Assembly: GCF_964204865.1 (NCBI RefSeq)
Contig: NC_135254.1
Coordinates: forward strand, 15,195,001 to 15,259,000
Direction of reading: 5' to 3'
Length of the DNA stretch: 64,000 nt
Origin: Styela clava
Lineage: Eukaryota > Chordata > Ascidiacea > Stolidobranchia > Styelidae
The notes below the pieces were generated by a model. It made no database searches, was not told where the DNA came from, and was given only the letters and a program-made list of their open reading frames with translations. Positions 48,756 to 61,190 of the stretch are shown here, piece after piece. The first letter of the stretch is position 1. Each line of letters begins with the position of its first letter. The position numbers and the translations under genes are program-made.

Positions 48756-48955
48756 CGACTGGCAGTTCTGAGACGGTCTACGAAATAGCAATATACGGTG
48801 ACATCACATTCATTTACCAATCATATATGCTATAAATGGTGATTCCGACGTGATTTGAACACGCAACCTTCTGATGCGACTGACAGTTCTGAGACGGTCT
48901 GCGAAATAGCAATATACGGTGACATCACATTCATTTACCAATCATATATGCTATA
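48756..48955. mobile_element. Two 79-bp direct repeats flanking a tRNA(Trp)-complementary segment
   Basis: Units 48756-48834 and 48877-48955 are nearly identical (gttctgagacggtct, aatagcaatatacggtgaca). Between them, 48837-48876 begins tggtgattccgacgtgat and on the minus strand reads as the 3' half of a eukaryotic tRNA(Trp) including an encoded CCA. Repeat, two bases, then a tgg-starting primer-binding site is the order expected after an LTR, so this may be a miniature LTR element (TRIM-like). A tandem duplication of a unit holding a tRNA fragment is the alternative. No target duplication seen. Confidence 0.6.
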
Positions 48956-49634
48956 CATATAGTAAAGTTGCAAAATTGCGTATGTCCCCAAGTCATAGAC
49001 ACATGTCTGCCTAAGTCACAGTGCGCCATTATGACGTCACTTAACTGCGTCATTCCAATTAACTTAATTCTGGCTACGATCAAAAAATTGAAACATGGAA
49101 AATTATTGACTCTCAATGGCATAACAATATCATTAGGAAGTTTTTTACGTTTTTCTCAAAACTGCTAAAAATGACTTACGCAATTCGGTTATTAGCGTGA
49201 CGATATTCATATTTTTCCTGACTTCCCAGCGCATAGCACTTTATATTTGTTGTATATATCTCAGTCAATTCCGATAAAAAATATTTTTATACACTGAGTA
49301 TGCTATTAGATATTAGTAAATTAGCAATTCAGACATGTGTGGCGACTCAGTGTCGCAGCCAGTTTCGAACCCGAAATTTTGGGAAGAATGGAAAAGTCGC
49401 TAATAACGCGTGAAATTGCATTTTGTTAAAACCGCCGATTGTTTTTGTTGGCGTGACGTGTTATTCAATCCGTAAACACTTTGTTTCATGTTTATTCTCC
49501 CTAAATCACATATTTTATTCATATATATATATATGTCTTGTGCCACGAGGACGATGACAATTACTTCCTTTGTACTAGCACGGAACTGTGACTCCTGAGA
49601 GAAAACGAGCTATTATATTTTAAGGAACACACTT
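48956..49634. other. Gene-free stretch
   Basis: No gene recognised. Contains a short AT microsatellite near 49520. Confidence 0.5.
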
Positions 49635-50274
49635 GTTACTTATCGATTTTAATCGGTAAGTATGTTGATAGGTGTCTGTTGGATCTCCGCTCTATAGGAG
49701 ACCCCTATTATCAGTGTTCTGTCTGTGTATCTGTCTGTCTGTCTACGTCTGTCTGTCTGTTTAGACGTAGCGTCTAAACGACTGGACCAATTAAGATGAA
49801 ATTTGTCACGTGGGTTATCTTATCACCCTGGTATTGTGCGTTTCATAGAAAGTCCGGATGGAGGTTTCGTTTCCATGAAAACAGCGAAAAACGCGCTGAT
49901 TGTTATGAAATTTTAATTTTTTCCACAATTCATCGCCGTTTTCTCGCCAACCAAGTCGAAAATTAAAATTCCAAGAACGCTACCTTCCGCATAGCAAAGT
50001 ACTCTTTCCAATAGGTCGTTTTTGGTCTCGATACTCCATAAACTGGAAAAGCCTCAGGGATTTTAGTGGAGATTATTTTTTAATTTTCAGCCACAATATA
50101 CCAGTCACGCGAGTAAGACTACGAAACGCGCAGCGCTTGAAATGAACTCAGCGGAACGCGCAGCGTTTAATTAAATGAACTGGCGTTTTTAGTAGTGTCT
50201 CCTAATCAGTTAGTAAACTGAAACGATGCGGGCCTCAAAGCAATGGCGGAGATCCAACTGGGCGCCTACCGGCT
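49635..50274. repeat. Dispersed repeat copy C (start only) plus a tctg-rich repeat
   Basis: 49639-49690 shares ttacttatcgat...atcggtaagta with copies B and D, then switches to a different body with (tctg)n and gactggaccaattaagatga. Two aacgcgcagcg repeats lie near 50124-50166. Confidence 0.6.
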
Positions 50275-50930
50275 TGTTACTTATCGATCCTAAGATCGGT
50301 AAGTATATTGATAGGTATTTGTCTGTCTGTCTGTCTGTGTGTCTGTTAGATGCATGCGATATCTCACGAGAGCGAGATTGAATCTGCTCCAGATTTTGCA
50401 TGTGCATTCATCTTATCTCGGACCAGAAGCCTATTGATTTTGGGCGAATTATGTCGTATAATTAGCGAGTTATCAATCAATTATTGATATAGTGATCTAG
50501 ATTTTTGTAAAGCGAGAGAATTTTGAAACCCGCCGAGTGTGTGTGTGCGATGCGCAGTGCGCAAGTTACAAGAGCGGATGAATCGAAACTGCAGTTTCTG
50601 TTTTGGGGGATCCCTTAACTATCGATCGATAAGTCTTCGGTTTCCAACCGATATTCTCGTCTGTTTGTTTGTCTGTTAGATGCACGCGATATCTCACGAA
50701 AGCGAGATTGAATCTGCTCCAGATTTTGCATGTGCATTCATCATATGTCGTACCAGAAGCCTATTGATTTTGGATGAATTATGTCGTATAATTAGCGAGT
50801 TATTAGTTATTAATTAATTGGTGATGGGACACAAGGTGTCACTATGAAGTAAGAGCGCTGTTTTGAGGGAACCCCATAACTTTCGATCGATAAGTCTTCG
50901 GTCTCTGATCGATATTCTCGATTAAATATT
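50275..50930 (+). repeat. Dispersed repeat copies D and E in tandem
   Basis: D (50278-50500) starts with ttacttatcgatcc...gatcggtaagta. E (50650-50870) repeats the body gcgatatctcacga, attgaatctgctccagattt and attatgtcgtataattagcg. Each is followed by a gatcgataagtcttcggt module (50633 and 50887). Confidence 0.8.
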
Positions 50931-51259
50931 CTTTCATATCTATACTTTAATCTTCAGGAACGAGATGCCAAAGATAAAGAAAGGATTGAATCCGCAGCCC
51001 AAATTTTCTAGATTGAAAAGCGGCCGTATAAAATACTAAAAATAAAACGAAGAACACGCAAGTGTTGTTTTAGGAGGCCCGCGACAGATTAAAACGCTTC
51101 TTTAGACATCGTGAATCGCAAAATTTCGTGTGCGTACGGCTTACATTATTAAGCAGTCCATTGTGTGCGAGAAGTACCTTTTTATCAATTCTGAAACTAC
51201 CCACGGGGCCCGGAATATGATGATTTTAGATAATTATTGTATATTCAATTAATTTTTTG

Positions 51260-52025
51260 AAATAAATTTCATTCCCAAAAATATTGCAGACTTGGGGATT
51301 TAACGGTGATATATATATATTTAAAATAATTTGAATGGCAGCATTGCGGCAGAGTAGAGTCAAGTCAGTGTTGCTAGAACATCTCAGATTTTTTGAATTC
51401 GCAAAAATACGAATCACAACAAGACGATTTTTACGTCCGCGGACTGTCGTGGTATTTCAGAGTAGTATGGCTTTTATGTTGTTGACGCAACCACAGGTTA
51501 AATTAAACACAATTGTATTAACAAAGCAAAACATTTTAAATATGCCCGTATCGCGTCAACCGTTTCAGAAACCTCTCGCAGGAATTTCGAGGAGAGATTT
51601 TGATATAATAAAATGTGTTTTTATTGTACACAGTTCAATTGTACTCTCTGAGATTATAGCAGATCTTGGGATTTTTTTAACGGCGATAACGAATTCGCAA
51701 GATCGCATAAATACGTATCCAAACTAAATATAATTGGACAGTTTACCACACAATATTCCGTCCGCAGATTGCCGTGGTGCTTTAGAGTAGACTTTTAGAG
51801 TAGTAATGCTTTAATTTTGCTGTGGGGCGACGCAATCACGGGTTACCTTAAACACAATTAAATTGATATAGAAAAACATTTTAAATTCTCACAGTTGTCA
51901 TGGATTGAATATTACGCAGCAGAAAAAGTCATTATACCTGAAAAAGCTCTTTTAATGAACTCGTAATCGCGAGACCGTTTCGAAAGCCGTTGCATCGGAA
52001 TTTCGGATCACGATTTTGACCCCCT
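51260..52025 (+). repeat. Diverged local duplication
   Basis: 51440-51610 and 51765-52020 share blocks such as gc.gact.tcgtggt.tttcagagtag, aacacaatt and aaacattttaaat. It covers the 130-codon open frame at 51335-51727, which I therefore do not treat as a gene. Confidence 0.55.
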
Positions 52026-53090
52026 TTAGGAAATCCTGGCCGGCCCCAGTTCCTGGCGTTTCTTGTTTTATCTGTAATTCCCTATCAAACGTTAAATACA
52101 GATGTATCGAGATACTTGTATAGCACTGCTTCTTCCTTGCCTACTTTTCCTGGAAAAATCGAACCTTACACGAAATGACGATGTGAATCTCCTCATAGCA
52201 ACTCAAAACTATTCTAGAAAGAATTGCTAAAGCTAAATAACTGTTTGCAAGCCCAAGCTCCGGTTTTGTAGTTTACCAAACTCAAACGCGATGCTCATTT
52301 ATTACGCCAGGCCTGCCTTGTGTCGTGACTTCAAATAAAGTGTGAGATATTAGCAAAACGATGAAAATATAACCAGCAATTCCATTGAACTTCGGAAGAC
52401 TTAGATTTTATACTAATGGATACTCTGCCATCAGTGTCTCGGCCTCCTATTTGACTTTCTCTCAGTCTGAAAGAGGATATATACGCTGTCGAGTGTCGTG
52501 TGTGTAATTTGTGTCTCTGGATCAGTCCGCCTTGCAGAAAAATCACGTAGTATGTGCAAATCCTCTGTTGTGGCAACATCGAATTTGTGACGTATCCAAG
52601 ACAGGTAAGCAAAGTATATGCTTCAGTGTCTCAGGTTACTGTGTTCAACACATTGAAAGAGCTTGTGTGGCGGGACTGGAGTTGTCCTATTTTTTATTGT
52701 TTTGTATTATATTTATATTTGTGTCTAGTTATTGCATATGCATTGGTGTGTGGAGTCTGAGCCTTAATTCGCCCGACAGTTGATTTCAGTTACTCGACTC
52801 CAACCACCACTGCATATGTAAACTGTGCTGCGGATTCGCAGTGTCAGTCTCTCTTCTTGTTTCTGCTGTCGCTGGATGAGAACCGTATTTTGTCGCTCTT
52901 ATTTTATCTGGTTTAAGCGTGGATTTTACACCATTTTAATAAAGTCTCTTCGTTTGCATCGTGAACACTTTATTGTCCTCATCTCTTTGTTCAATGTGAT
53001 TTATAAAATAAATAAAACTTTTTAATTTTGCGTTACTTTTTCCACTTTTAAAGATTAAAATTTGCGTTATTTTTTTAACACTCTGTATAT
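52026..53090. other. Gene-free stretch
   Basis: Short overlapping open frames on both strands, none with recognisable domains or good splice-linked partners. Confidence 0.45.
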
Positions 53091-55095
53091 TTTACAGCTT
53101 TGCTTCGACTGCTTTTGGACATGGAAGGATTCGAAAAAGAATCATAACGATCAATCATTAAAATTTTCTATGAGTGATGAGAAATTTGGCCAAATCCTGG
53201 AAGAAATACAAAAACCAAAAATCTACATTTCAATATGAGTCATCTTACTGTATCGCTATTTTTTCAATCTGAGGTTGATACGAAAATTTATCTTTTAATA
53301 ATAAAGCGTTTATATTTGAAAAAAATACTTTTATTCAAATTGTTATGTTTTGTATTAGACCAGTGGTTGCCAAAATTTTTAGTATTGTTAATTTGTTACC
53401 CCTAAATCGAATTACCAATAGTTCAATTATCCCTTTCATAACAATACAATAGTCATATCGTTAGCCCTTTACATTTGACCAAAAATGGCGATAACACTAA
53501 CACCCATTGCTTCTCCCGATTCAACTTTAAGATGCTAAACTTGTGCAAACTCAGCATTTTTGCCCACAATAATGTATGGCGAAGTAACATTATCTCCCCA
53601 CGAACTTCGTGACTAGATGACTCATTGATGCAAGAATTGCATTTCAAGCTTTTCCACAGACTAGTCACAAGTACGCAATTACAAAAGAAATTGTTAAAAC
53701 AGGATGGTGTGGTATATTTTATAAGGTCTGTTTTAATAGATTTTTTTCTTTCAGATATTGAATTAAGCATAAATAATTTCACGTTTTCTAATATTTGTTG
53801 TTGATTCCATCAGGTAACAAAATTGATAAAATTTATCCCTTACCATATTTATTTCGGAATGACAAATATCTTGGATTACCAATAATGGACGCAGTGAAAA
53901 CGCATTCATTTGAAGTAACTCGATATAAATATTGTTAAATGTAACAAATAAATTCAGTTTTCAGCTAAATTTATTTATATTTCAATATTAGGAATCTAAC
54001 TGGCACAGTGGTCGACGAAAGAGAGTTGGTTGTATCAGAAGTCAAGGCTGGTAAAACGATAAAACTAGAAGTTATTTTCAAGTATAAATTAAATCATATT
54101 TGATTCAATGTATACCAGCAAGTTTCAAAGTTATCTTTGACAGTTTCCATCGTAGCTATCATTGAAGGCCCTAAATTTAAGGTGTTTACAATTTTTTGTA
54201 AATATTTGACATTAGGAAACGGCAATTCTCTCAGTAATCCTTGCATTTTTTCACTTTGAATTTTTCTTACTGTGACGCGTAATATCACAAAATATTGTAT
54301 CTCATGCAAGGGCAACACTTCGGAGGCCGAAGACTGCACCGGCCCGCCGAGAGAATCCACAAACGGTACATTTACCGGCTGTAGCATTTTAAACTCCAAT
54401 TGACATATAAAAAAAACGATATTTACAAGATCACCCATGACCTTCCTGACTTGGAACAGCACATTCATCTGAACACGGCTCTTAACCACGGTGTTTGATA
54501 TTACCAATTCAACCAAATTTTCGGTCTAATATGTGTCACTTGCAATTTGAAGAATGGTCTCCTGCGGCTTTCTTATTTTGGCATGCGATAGAAGGAATTT
54601 GATCTGGAATTTTTCATTGCATAAGCTGATATGGCTTTGTTTACGTTCAAACATTCTGTTGCGCTCAAAGAAGTTTTCGTGCAGTGTGTATATTTATTGA
54701 TCACATTGAAATGCCAGTCAATGAGCATACCATTACAAAAAAAGGTGACCGTACATTTGAACCCACGTACATACGTGTATATAGTGAAACTTTGTCTTAA
54801 TAAGCAAAGTTCTAAAAAAGATTTTCTGTTTATGTTTTAATATTTACATATATGGAATAATATGCCAAGATTTAAATGAGCTCTGGCCAGTGAATTGTTT
54901 TAAAGCAGCCTCCAGAATCGAAGCCTAACTTGCTTCACATATGTTATATAAATTAAAAATATAAAATCGAAACGCCATGATGGCGATTTATACTCCACTC
55001 AGTCATTTTTTGATTTTTATTAAATGAATGGGAAAATGACGGATTTTACATACCTCCAATGAAATAGAGTAATAATTGTACATGGTACAATTAAC
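53091..55095. other. Gene-free stretch with one unassigned minus-strand open frame
   Basis: A 140-codon minus-strand frame, 54094-54516, contains a weakly patterned stretch (LLRELPFPNVKYLQKIVNTL) vaguely like part of a RhoGAP domain, and another minus-strand frame lies at 53453-53782. I cannot link either to flanking exons or assign them, so neither is called a gene. Confidence 0.4.
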
Positions 55096-55156
55096 GGTGC
55101 TCCCGAAGTATGTGCACCAAGATGTCGCATAACCTGAACCCTAACCTGGTACACAT
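55096..55156 (+). mobile_element. Palindromic MITE, copy 2, left half only
   Basis: ggtgctcccgaagtatgtgc followed by accaagatgtcgca and cctgaaccctaacctggtac; it stops where the next element begins at 55157. Confidence 0.7.
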
Positions 55157-56346
55157 TAGAGATGTACCGATACCACTTTTGTCGCCGATACCGATACCAG
55201 TTAAAAACGCCAAAAAGGCCGATATTCCGATACTATGTAATTATTACTCAATTAGGTGTGCTGTGTAGGGCAGACGGGTTAAAACAATGGTCTTTGAGCA
55301 TCGTTCATAGTACACATTATTTCAGATCGGAAAAAGAGATATCACATAATATGAAATTGATGTTTGGTATCCAGATGCTTTTGATTAGTGACGCTAGTAA
55401 TCTCGCTGTTCAATTAGAAAACTCATAAGCCGGGATGTCCAATTCGAATTTAATGTTAATATCACGACCTTCGAATCTCGTTATTCGTGTTTAAAAGAAT
55501 ATCGAATATCGCCCACACATTGTAGCGCTGCCGTCCTTCGTTCAAATTAAAAGCATTTTACAAATATTTTATTTTGTGGTTAATCGTAATCGTCGCCGCA
55601 ATAAATCGAAGCCAACATTAAAGAATATCAATCAGAACCGACAAGAAGAGGGCCTACCTATAACCGTCGAGGATGTTTTTTTACTTCACCTATTTATAAT
55701 ATTTTACAATTGCTATCATATATTTGAGACAGTCTACTAGTCTAGGGCTTTATGCGGTCATGTCAATATATCAATAAAGAAATTGTGTAGTTAAACAAAA
55801 TAAAATTAATACCTGCGTAGAGGGATAATTGTGTCGGAATTTAGTTTATCGATGTCGACGGACTAAGTGACACTCGTAATTGACAACGAACAGTCAGAAT
55901 TCAAAGCCGTGCCCAAAGTGCATGTGCCGTTAATAAGGACTCCAACTCCACTATATGATTTAATAAACTGGGCGCCTAGTTGCTTTTTGTTATGTGCCGT
56001 GTTGATATATTTCTTCATAATTACTATGTAATATTAAAAAATGTCAGTATAAAAATTTGACAGCGAAAATAGCCAAATTAGTCTAGCTAGTTTTGCTGAT
56101 AAATAGCTAAAAACAGGTGAATCCTATTCCCTCACGGGGGTGGGGACATGTATGGCTCATAGCTCACGATCTCTCCAGACGAAAAAATAAAAATTAGTAT
56201 TCTTACTTAACTTTTAAAACATTCTGGACCGTATCAAAAAGATAAATGTATCGGAAATATCGGGCTTAATCTAACCGATACCGATACATGGCCGATACCG
56301 AAAAAATGGCCGATATTGCCGATACCGATACATCGGTACATCTCTA
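55157..56346. mobile_element. hAT-like element with tagagatgtaccgat ends
   Basis: Terminal inverted repeats tagagatgtaccgat and atcggtacatctcta enclose about 1.2 kb. Both ends are rich in ccgatacc/ggccgata subterminal repeats. The flanking 8-mers (gtacacat and tttcaaac) do not match, so either the target duplication is lost or one end is rearranged. No transposase found. Confidence 0.7.
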
Positions 56347-57536
56347 TTTCAAACGTGCATTATTTCAAGAAGAAAAAACCTCAAAATTATCGAAGAGAAC
56401 ACCAGTCAGAAGAATTTGTGGCGTTAAGGTTACTTTACAGTAGGGCTCACCAACCCGTTGCCCGCGGGAACCAAGTCGCCCGCAGAGACCATATGAATCG
56501 CCCCCAGGTCTGTTTTAAAATAACTCAAATAACGGCGATTATCAGTAAGCTACATCTATTAATTTTATGATATGAGAAATGGCAATATATTAATTACTGT
56601 GACGGTCTACCTTTTCTATATGTGACATCGGTAGGCTTACCATACGTCCCGCTTTAGGCGGGACAGTCCCGCGTTAGGCACTAGGTTTATAGTCACATTG
56701 CTCTGTAGTAGGCAGTAGGCTACTACTGCAGTACCAATCAATTTTATTTTGGTCGCTCTGGCATAAAACGAGGCAGAGAGAGAGAGAGAGAGATTTATTT
56801 CCACAAACAATAAAAAAACAATATTAAATAATATCGATAATTTTTACAGAGTTAGACTATAATGAAAACAATGAAAAACAGTATAAAACAATATCGATGA
56901 TTTTCATAGAAGTAGTCCATGTTTTGTGTTGGCCAGTATGCCAGACCGTTGAAGGTCATCAAGGCTCCTGACCAATTTCACACTGTTATTGATTAAGAAG
57001 TCGGAATTAATTGTTACAATATAAATATAAAAAAGACGGAGAATGAGTAGGCAGATATTTTAGTTCCACGATTACACACTAAAAGCCCATTGTGATAGAG
57101 TTTAGAGGACATGTGTAAAATATATATAATACCAGTGCTACATTGTGATCTAGTACATTAGGCAACAACAAACGGTCAAACAAAAAAAACAGAGATTTCC
57201 CGGAAGACGAGCATAACTAACATAAAATTGGACACACGATAAAAACATCGGCAATAACTTTTAAATCGATTTAATTGATGCCAATATTAATAATTGTCAA
57301 CGTGTTTATATTGCTTATTATTGTGAGACGAATTAACATACATACAGAACACTGATCAAAAGGACAGGGCAACACTTTGTACAAACGAGAATTCACGTAG
57401 CTTTCACGGAATATTGCATATATTGATTGACCAATGAACCAAATGTACACTTGAGTAATTATCTGTAGATCTGTGAAAAGTTCGCATAACTCAACATATA
57501 AGAACATTGATTTGAGCAAACTTATAAAAGTCATAT
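56347..57536. other. Gene-free stretch with transposon fragments
   Basis: 56446-56510 (gggctcaccaacccgttgcc, cgcccgcagagacc) looks like one end of another hAT-type element. A short (ag)n microsatellite lies at about 56774-56792. No gene seen. Confidence 0.45.
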
Positions 57537-58390
57537 TGGGGATGGCAAAATAGGGATGGCGAAATACGGTCGAAAGGTGGCAGATTAGGGATGGCGAAAT
57601 AGGGACGAAAAGCCAAATTGGGGATGGCAAAATGCGGTCGAAGCGTGGCAGATTAGGGATGGCGAAATACGGTCGAATGGTGGCAGATTAGGGATGGCAA
57701 AATGCGGTCGAAGCGTGGTGGCAGATTAGGGATGGCAAAATGCGGTCGATGGCTGTCAGTTTTTGCCAAATCGACTGTCATAATGCGCTGTTTAGTATAC
57801 AGATAACAATAAACAATTGCCTCAAAATTACAAAGAAATATGGCCAAAGTGTTTAGATTTGGGGCTGATGAAATGGATTAGTACCTGTCAAATTCGGGCT
57901 GGGAAAACACAGTCGATGAGTGTCAAAATGGGATGGCGAAATGGGGTCGAAGCGTGGCAGATTAGGGATGGCGAAATGCGGTCGAAGCGTGGCAGATTAG
58001 GGATGGCAAAATGCGGTCGAAGCGTGGTGGCAGATTAGGGATGGCAAAATGCGGTCGAAGCGTGGTGGCAGATTAGGGATGGCGAAATACGGTCGAAGCG
58101 TGGCAGATTAGGGATGGCAAAATGCGGTCGAAGCGTGGTGGCAGATTAGGGATGCCGAAATACGGTCGAAGCGTGGCAGGTTAGGGATGGCAAAATACGG
58201 TCGAAACGTGGCAGATTAGGGATGGCGAAATGCGGACGAAGCGTGTCAAATTGGGGGTGGCGAAATAGGGTCGATTCCTGTCAGGTTAGAGATGATGAAA
58301 TATGGTCGATGCGTGTCAGATTAAGGAGGGCGAAATAGGGCAGTGGGTTGACGGGTGTCATGTTAAGGATGGCGAAATGCGTGTCAGATT
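57537..58390. repeat. Minisatellite of about 35-bp units
   Basis: About twenty units of the form gggatggcgaaatgcggtcg, aagcgtggcagatta, some lengthened to 38 bp by an extra tgg. A non-repeat segment of about 150 bp (57755-57905) interrupts the array. 35 is not a multiple of three, so the open frames crossing it are unlikely to be protein coding. Confidence 0.95.
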
Positions 58391-58633
58391 TGGAAACAAA
58401 CATTGTCAAATTTAAGGAACTAATCTGATCAGTGTTTCACATTTTAAAATTCATTTAAAAGGTATTGTCCGATTTTACATCGTGTCTTTATTTTATGATT
58501 AATTTTAATGTTTTATATATTATTACATTTTTCTCATCAAGTCTTGAACATTTTTATTATATTTTTCTGATTAATAATTTTAATACAATCTTTTAATGTT
58601 TGATATATTATTACGTTTCTCTCATCAAGTTTT

Positions 58634-58743
58634 GGGTACTCCTGAAGTATGCGCACCAAGATGTCGCACAACCTGAACCCCAACCTGGTACACAACTTGA
58701 GTTCAGGTTGCGCGCCAGCTTATTGCGCATATTTCAAGAGGTC
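58634..58743 (+). mobile_element. Palindromic MITE, copy 3
   Basis: Inverted arms tgaagtatgcgcaccaagat and cgcgccagcttattgcgcat around a cctgaaccccaacctggtac core. Same family as 13695-13813. Confidence 0.75.
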
Positions 58744-60431
58744 TGCATTGGCTGGCATAGCATTGTGGATCGTGCCATCATTTATGAGGTCATATGTTTT
58801 ATCTCTTTCGTCATGGAAATTTCAGTTTTTCCCTGGTAATATTGTCCCTACAATTTTTTACGCCACCCCGAAGCTTGCGATATTTCTATTCCAAATACTG
58901 TTATTAAACAATTCTTTTCAATTACAAATATTTTAAATTGCTCAAGTATATATGTAGAAGAATCCTGTTTTGCTTTAAAATATTTTTGGCATAATTCACG
59001 ATCACACTGCTTGAAGAGTTCATTCTCCGTGTTTCGTTAAGCTCAATTCTCAAAATTTCTTTCGAAGTTAATTGGTTTTATAATTTGAATATAACCTTTT
59101 GATGTAAAGATGTGTTCGATATATTATGCTATAAAATGATTTTTATGATATTGGGTGAATTCCTATCTAGAGGAGAGTCTTTGAATAGGAATATACGTTG
59201 TAGTATTACTCACTTTTGTATAATATTATTCATGAAAACGCGACAAACTATTTGAACTGCGTAAAAATGAAAATGCGACTTTTGTATAACACTGGCGAAG
59301 AATCTACAAAAGGCAAGGTAATTAAACATAGGGATTTTGGTATAAACAGTTCAAAAACCAACTAATAGAAGATTTCAACACAAAATGTTGGAAACCACCA
59401 AATTCATCCATTTTATCGTTTTTCAGAAAGAAAATGTCGAAGACTAGTTTGACTTTTTAGGAATCTTCTTGCATGCTTTACTTCTTGAGGAACTTAATTA
59501 CCATTACTTGGTACAGAATCCAACCCATGTCTTACTGGATAGCGAAGGAGCAACTTATAAATTAATGTGTTACGTGTAACGCAAGTCTTGTTCTCTGTTG
59601 CAATTGAATTCCAAGGAAAGACGCATTTGCGACGAATTTTCCGTGCTGTTTGGAATAGGGTGGGTTAGACCTTGGTGCTATATATATCCGCATTGTTTAA
59701 TATTTAAAGGTGCTTATAACTGGCGTAGTTTCGTGCACCGTTATTTCGCGTTCAAATGCGTTTGATGAGGGATTAATTTTGAGCTAGTAATACGTTCAAT
59801 ATTCATATCTAATGATTGTAATATTTGTTCTGGTGAGTATAAGATACAAAAAGCCTTTCTAGATTTTCAATTGAAATCAAATGAAATTATACTTTCAAAA
59901 ACTTATAGGCGAAATGTTTTGAAAACATTCTGCGCTGAGCAGGGTCTCTATAATTGTACGGACATTTAGCGAAATAAAGCCAGTGAAATACTTCCCTGAA
60001 TATTCGACATTTACACTGGAGTCAAATTACTACTAATCTGCAACTGAAAATTTTCAACCTAATTGTTTTGGAACTTTACAAAACAATCTCAAACATTTGA
60101 TGGTCAGAAAACGCTAATGTTTCATGTAGTAGTCAGGGAACACGCAATTTGATGGGTTAGTCTAGCAGGAATGGCGAACCTTTTTAAAGAATTGGGTCGA
60201 AAATTATTGTTGTATTGTAGAAAAGAAGACTGTGGTTCGTAGACAGGGTTGTCTAAAACGAATCAAATATTTGAATACATTTTCGGCTGATTTTCGAATA
60301 ATATATAGTCTCTTTTCATCGTAAACACGGTTTTTCGTTTTTGCGGGAATCTTCAAACGATTTTACACATTCATTTCCATTACGTCAAGAAATTGAAGAT
60401 TATTCAATGTCGTAATTGTTATGATACCCAA
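58744..60431. other. Gene-free stretch
   Basis: AT-rich. A fragment near 60170 (aggaatggcgaacctttttaa) resembles a hAT end; no partner seen. No gene recognised. Confidence 0.45.
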
Positions 60432-61190
60432 TAAATTGTCGCAAGTCGGAAAACAAGTCGATTTATTAGAGGAAATAATCAATACTTTTTCCCGCTTTAT
60501 GGCAAATAATTTTGATAATGATATTTGAAAGTTTCGACTTTTACTGGGATGATTTTCTGTTGTGCAAATTATTCATATCCATGACCGATACCAGCATATA
60601 AAATTATTATGCGTTATTAATTTAGTTTTGTTTGACGTAACTTATGGTTGCGACGACAATTTGTGAGCATAAAATGTGTAGTGAACTGCCCGATATTATT
60701 CATTTTTGATTCCTATTTTCGGATTTACTGAATAATAAAAGTATTATTACTCTGAAATCTACTGGAATTCGTGGACTTAAAATGTGTGGCAAGGTGCCCG
60801 AATATAATTAATTTCTGATTCGTATTCACAAAATAATATTACTCAAAAATACACTACACGGACTTAAAATGTGTGGTAAAGTGCCCGAATATAATTAATT
60901 TTTTATTCGTATTTTCGTATTCACAAAATAATAAAAGTATTAATACTCAAAAATATAACGGCGATTTGCGGACTTAAAATGTGTGGTAAAGCGCCTGAAT
61001 ATAATTAATTTTTGATTCGTATTTTCAGACTCTTGGAAAAATTGTCCCAAGTCAGAAAAATAATTTATACTTTATCCCGCTTTTTGGCAAATAATTTGAA
61101 TAATGGTTGGTATTTGAAAGTATGAACTTTTTACCAGGATGATTTTGTGTTGCGACAAATATTCAAATCCATGACCGATACCACTATTTC
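60432..61190 (+). repeat. Direct duplication enclosing a four-copy tandem repeat
   Basis: 60432-60598 and 61034-61190 share ttgtc.caagtc.gaaaa, atgattt..tgttg and atccatgaccgataccac. Between them, four units start at about 60669, 60776, 60863 and 60972, each with aaaatgtgtgg.aa and cccgaatataattaattt. Period varies from 87 to 110 bp. Confidence 0.85.

Noticed and set aside
51335..51727. 130-codon plus-strand open frame
   Set aside because: Lies in a diverged local repeat whose second copy is full of stops.
57817..58038. Repeat protein encoded by the minisatellite
   Set aside because: The 35-bp unit changes frame each copy, and frames on both strands are short.
58649..58936. 95-codon plus-strand frame near 58.7 kb
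   Set aside because: Its first third is the palindromic MITE and the rest has no homology.
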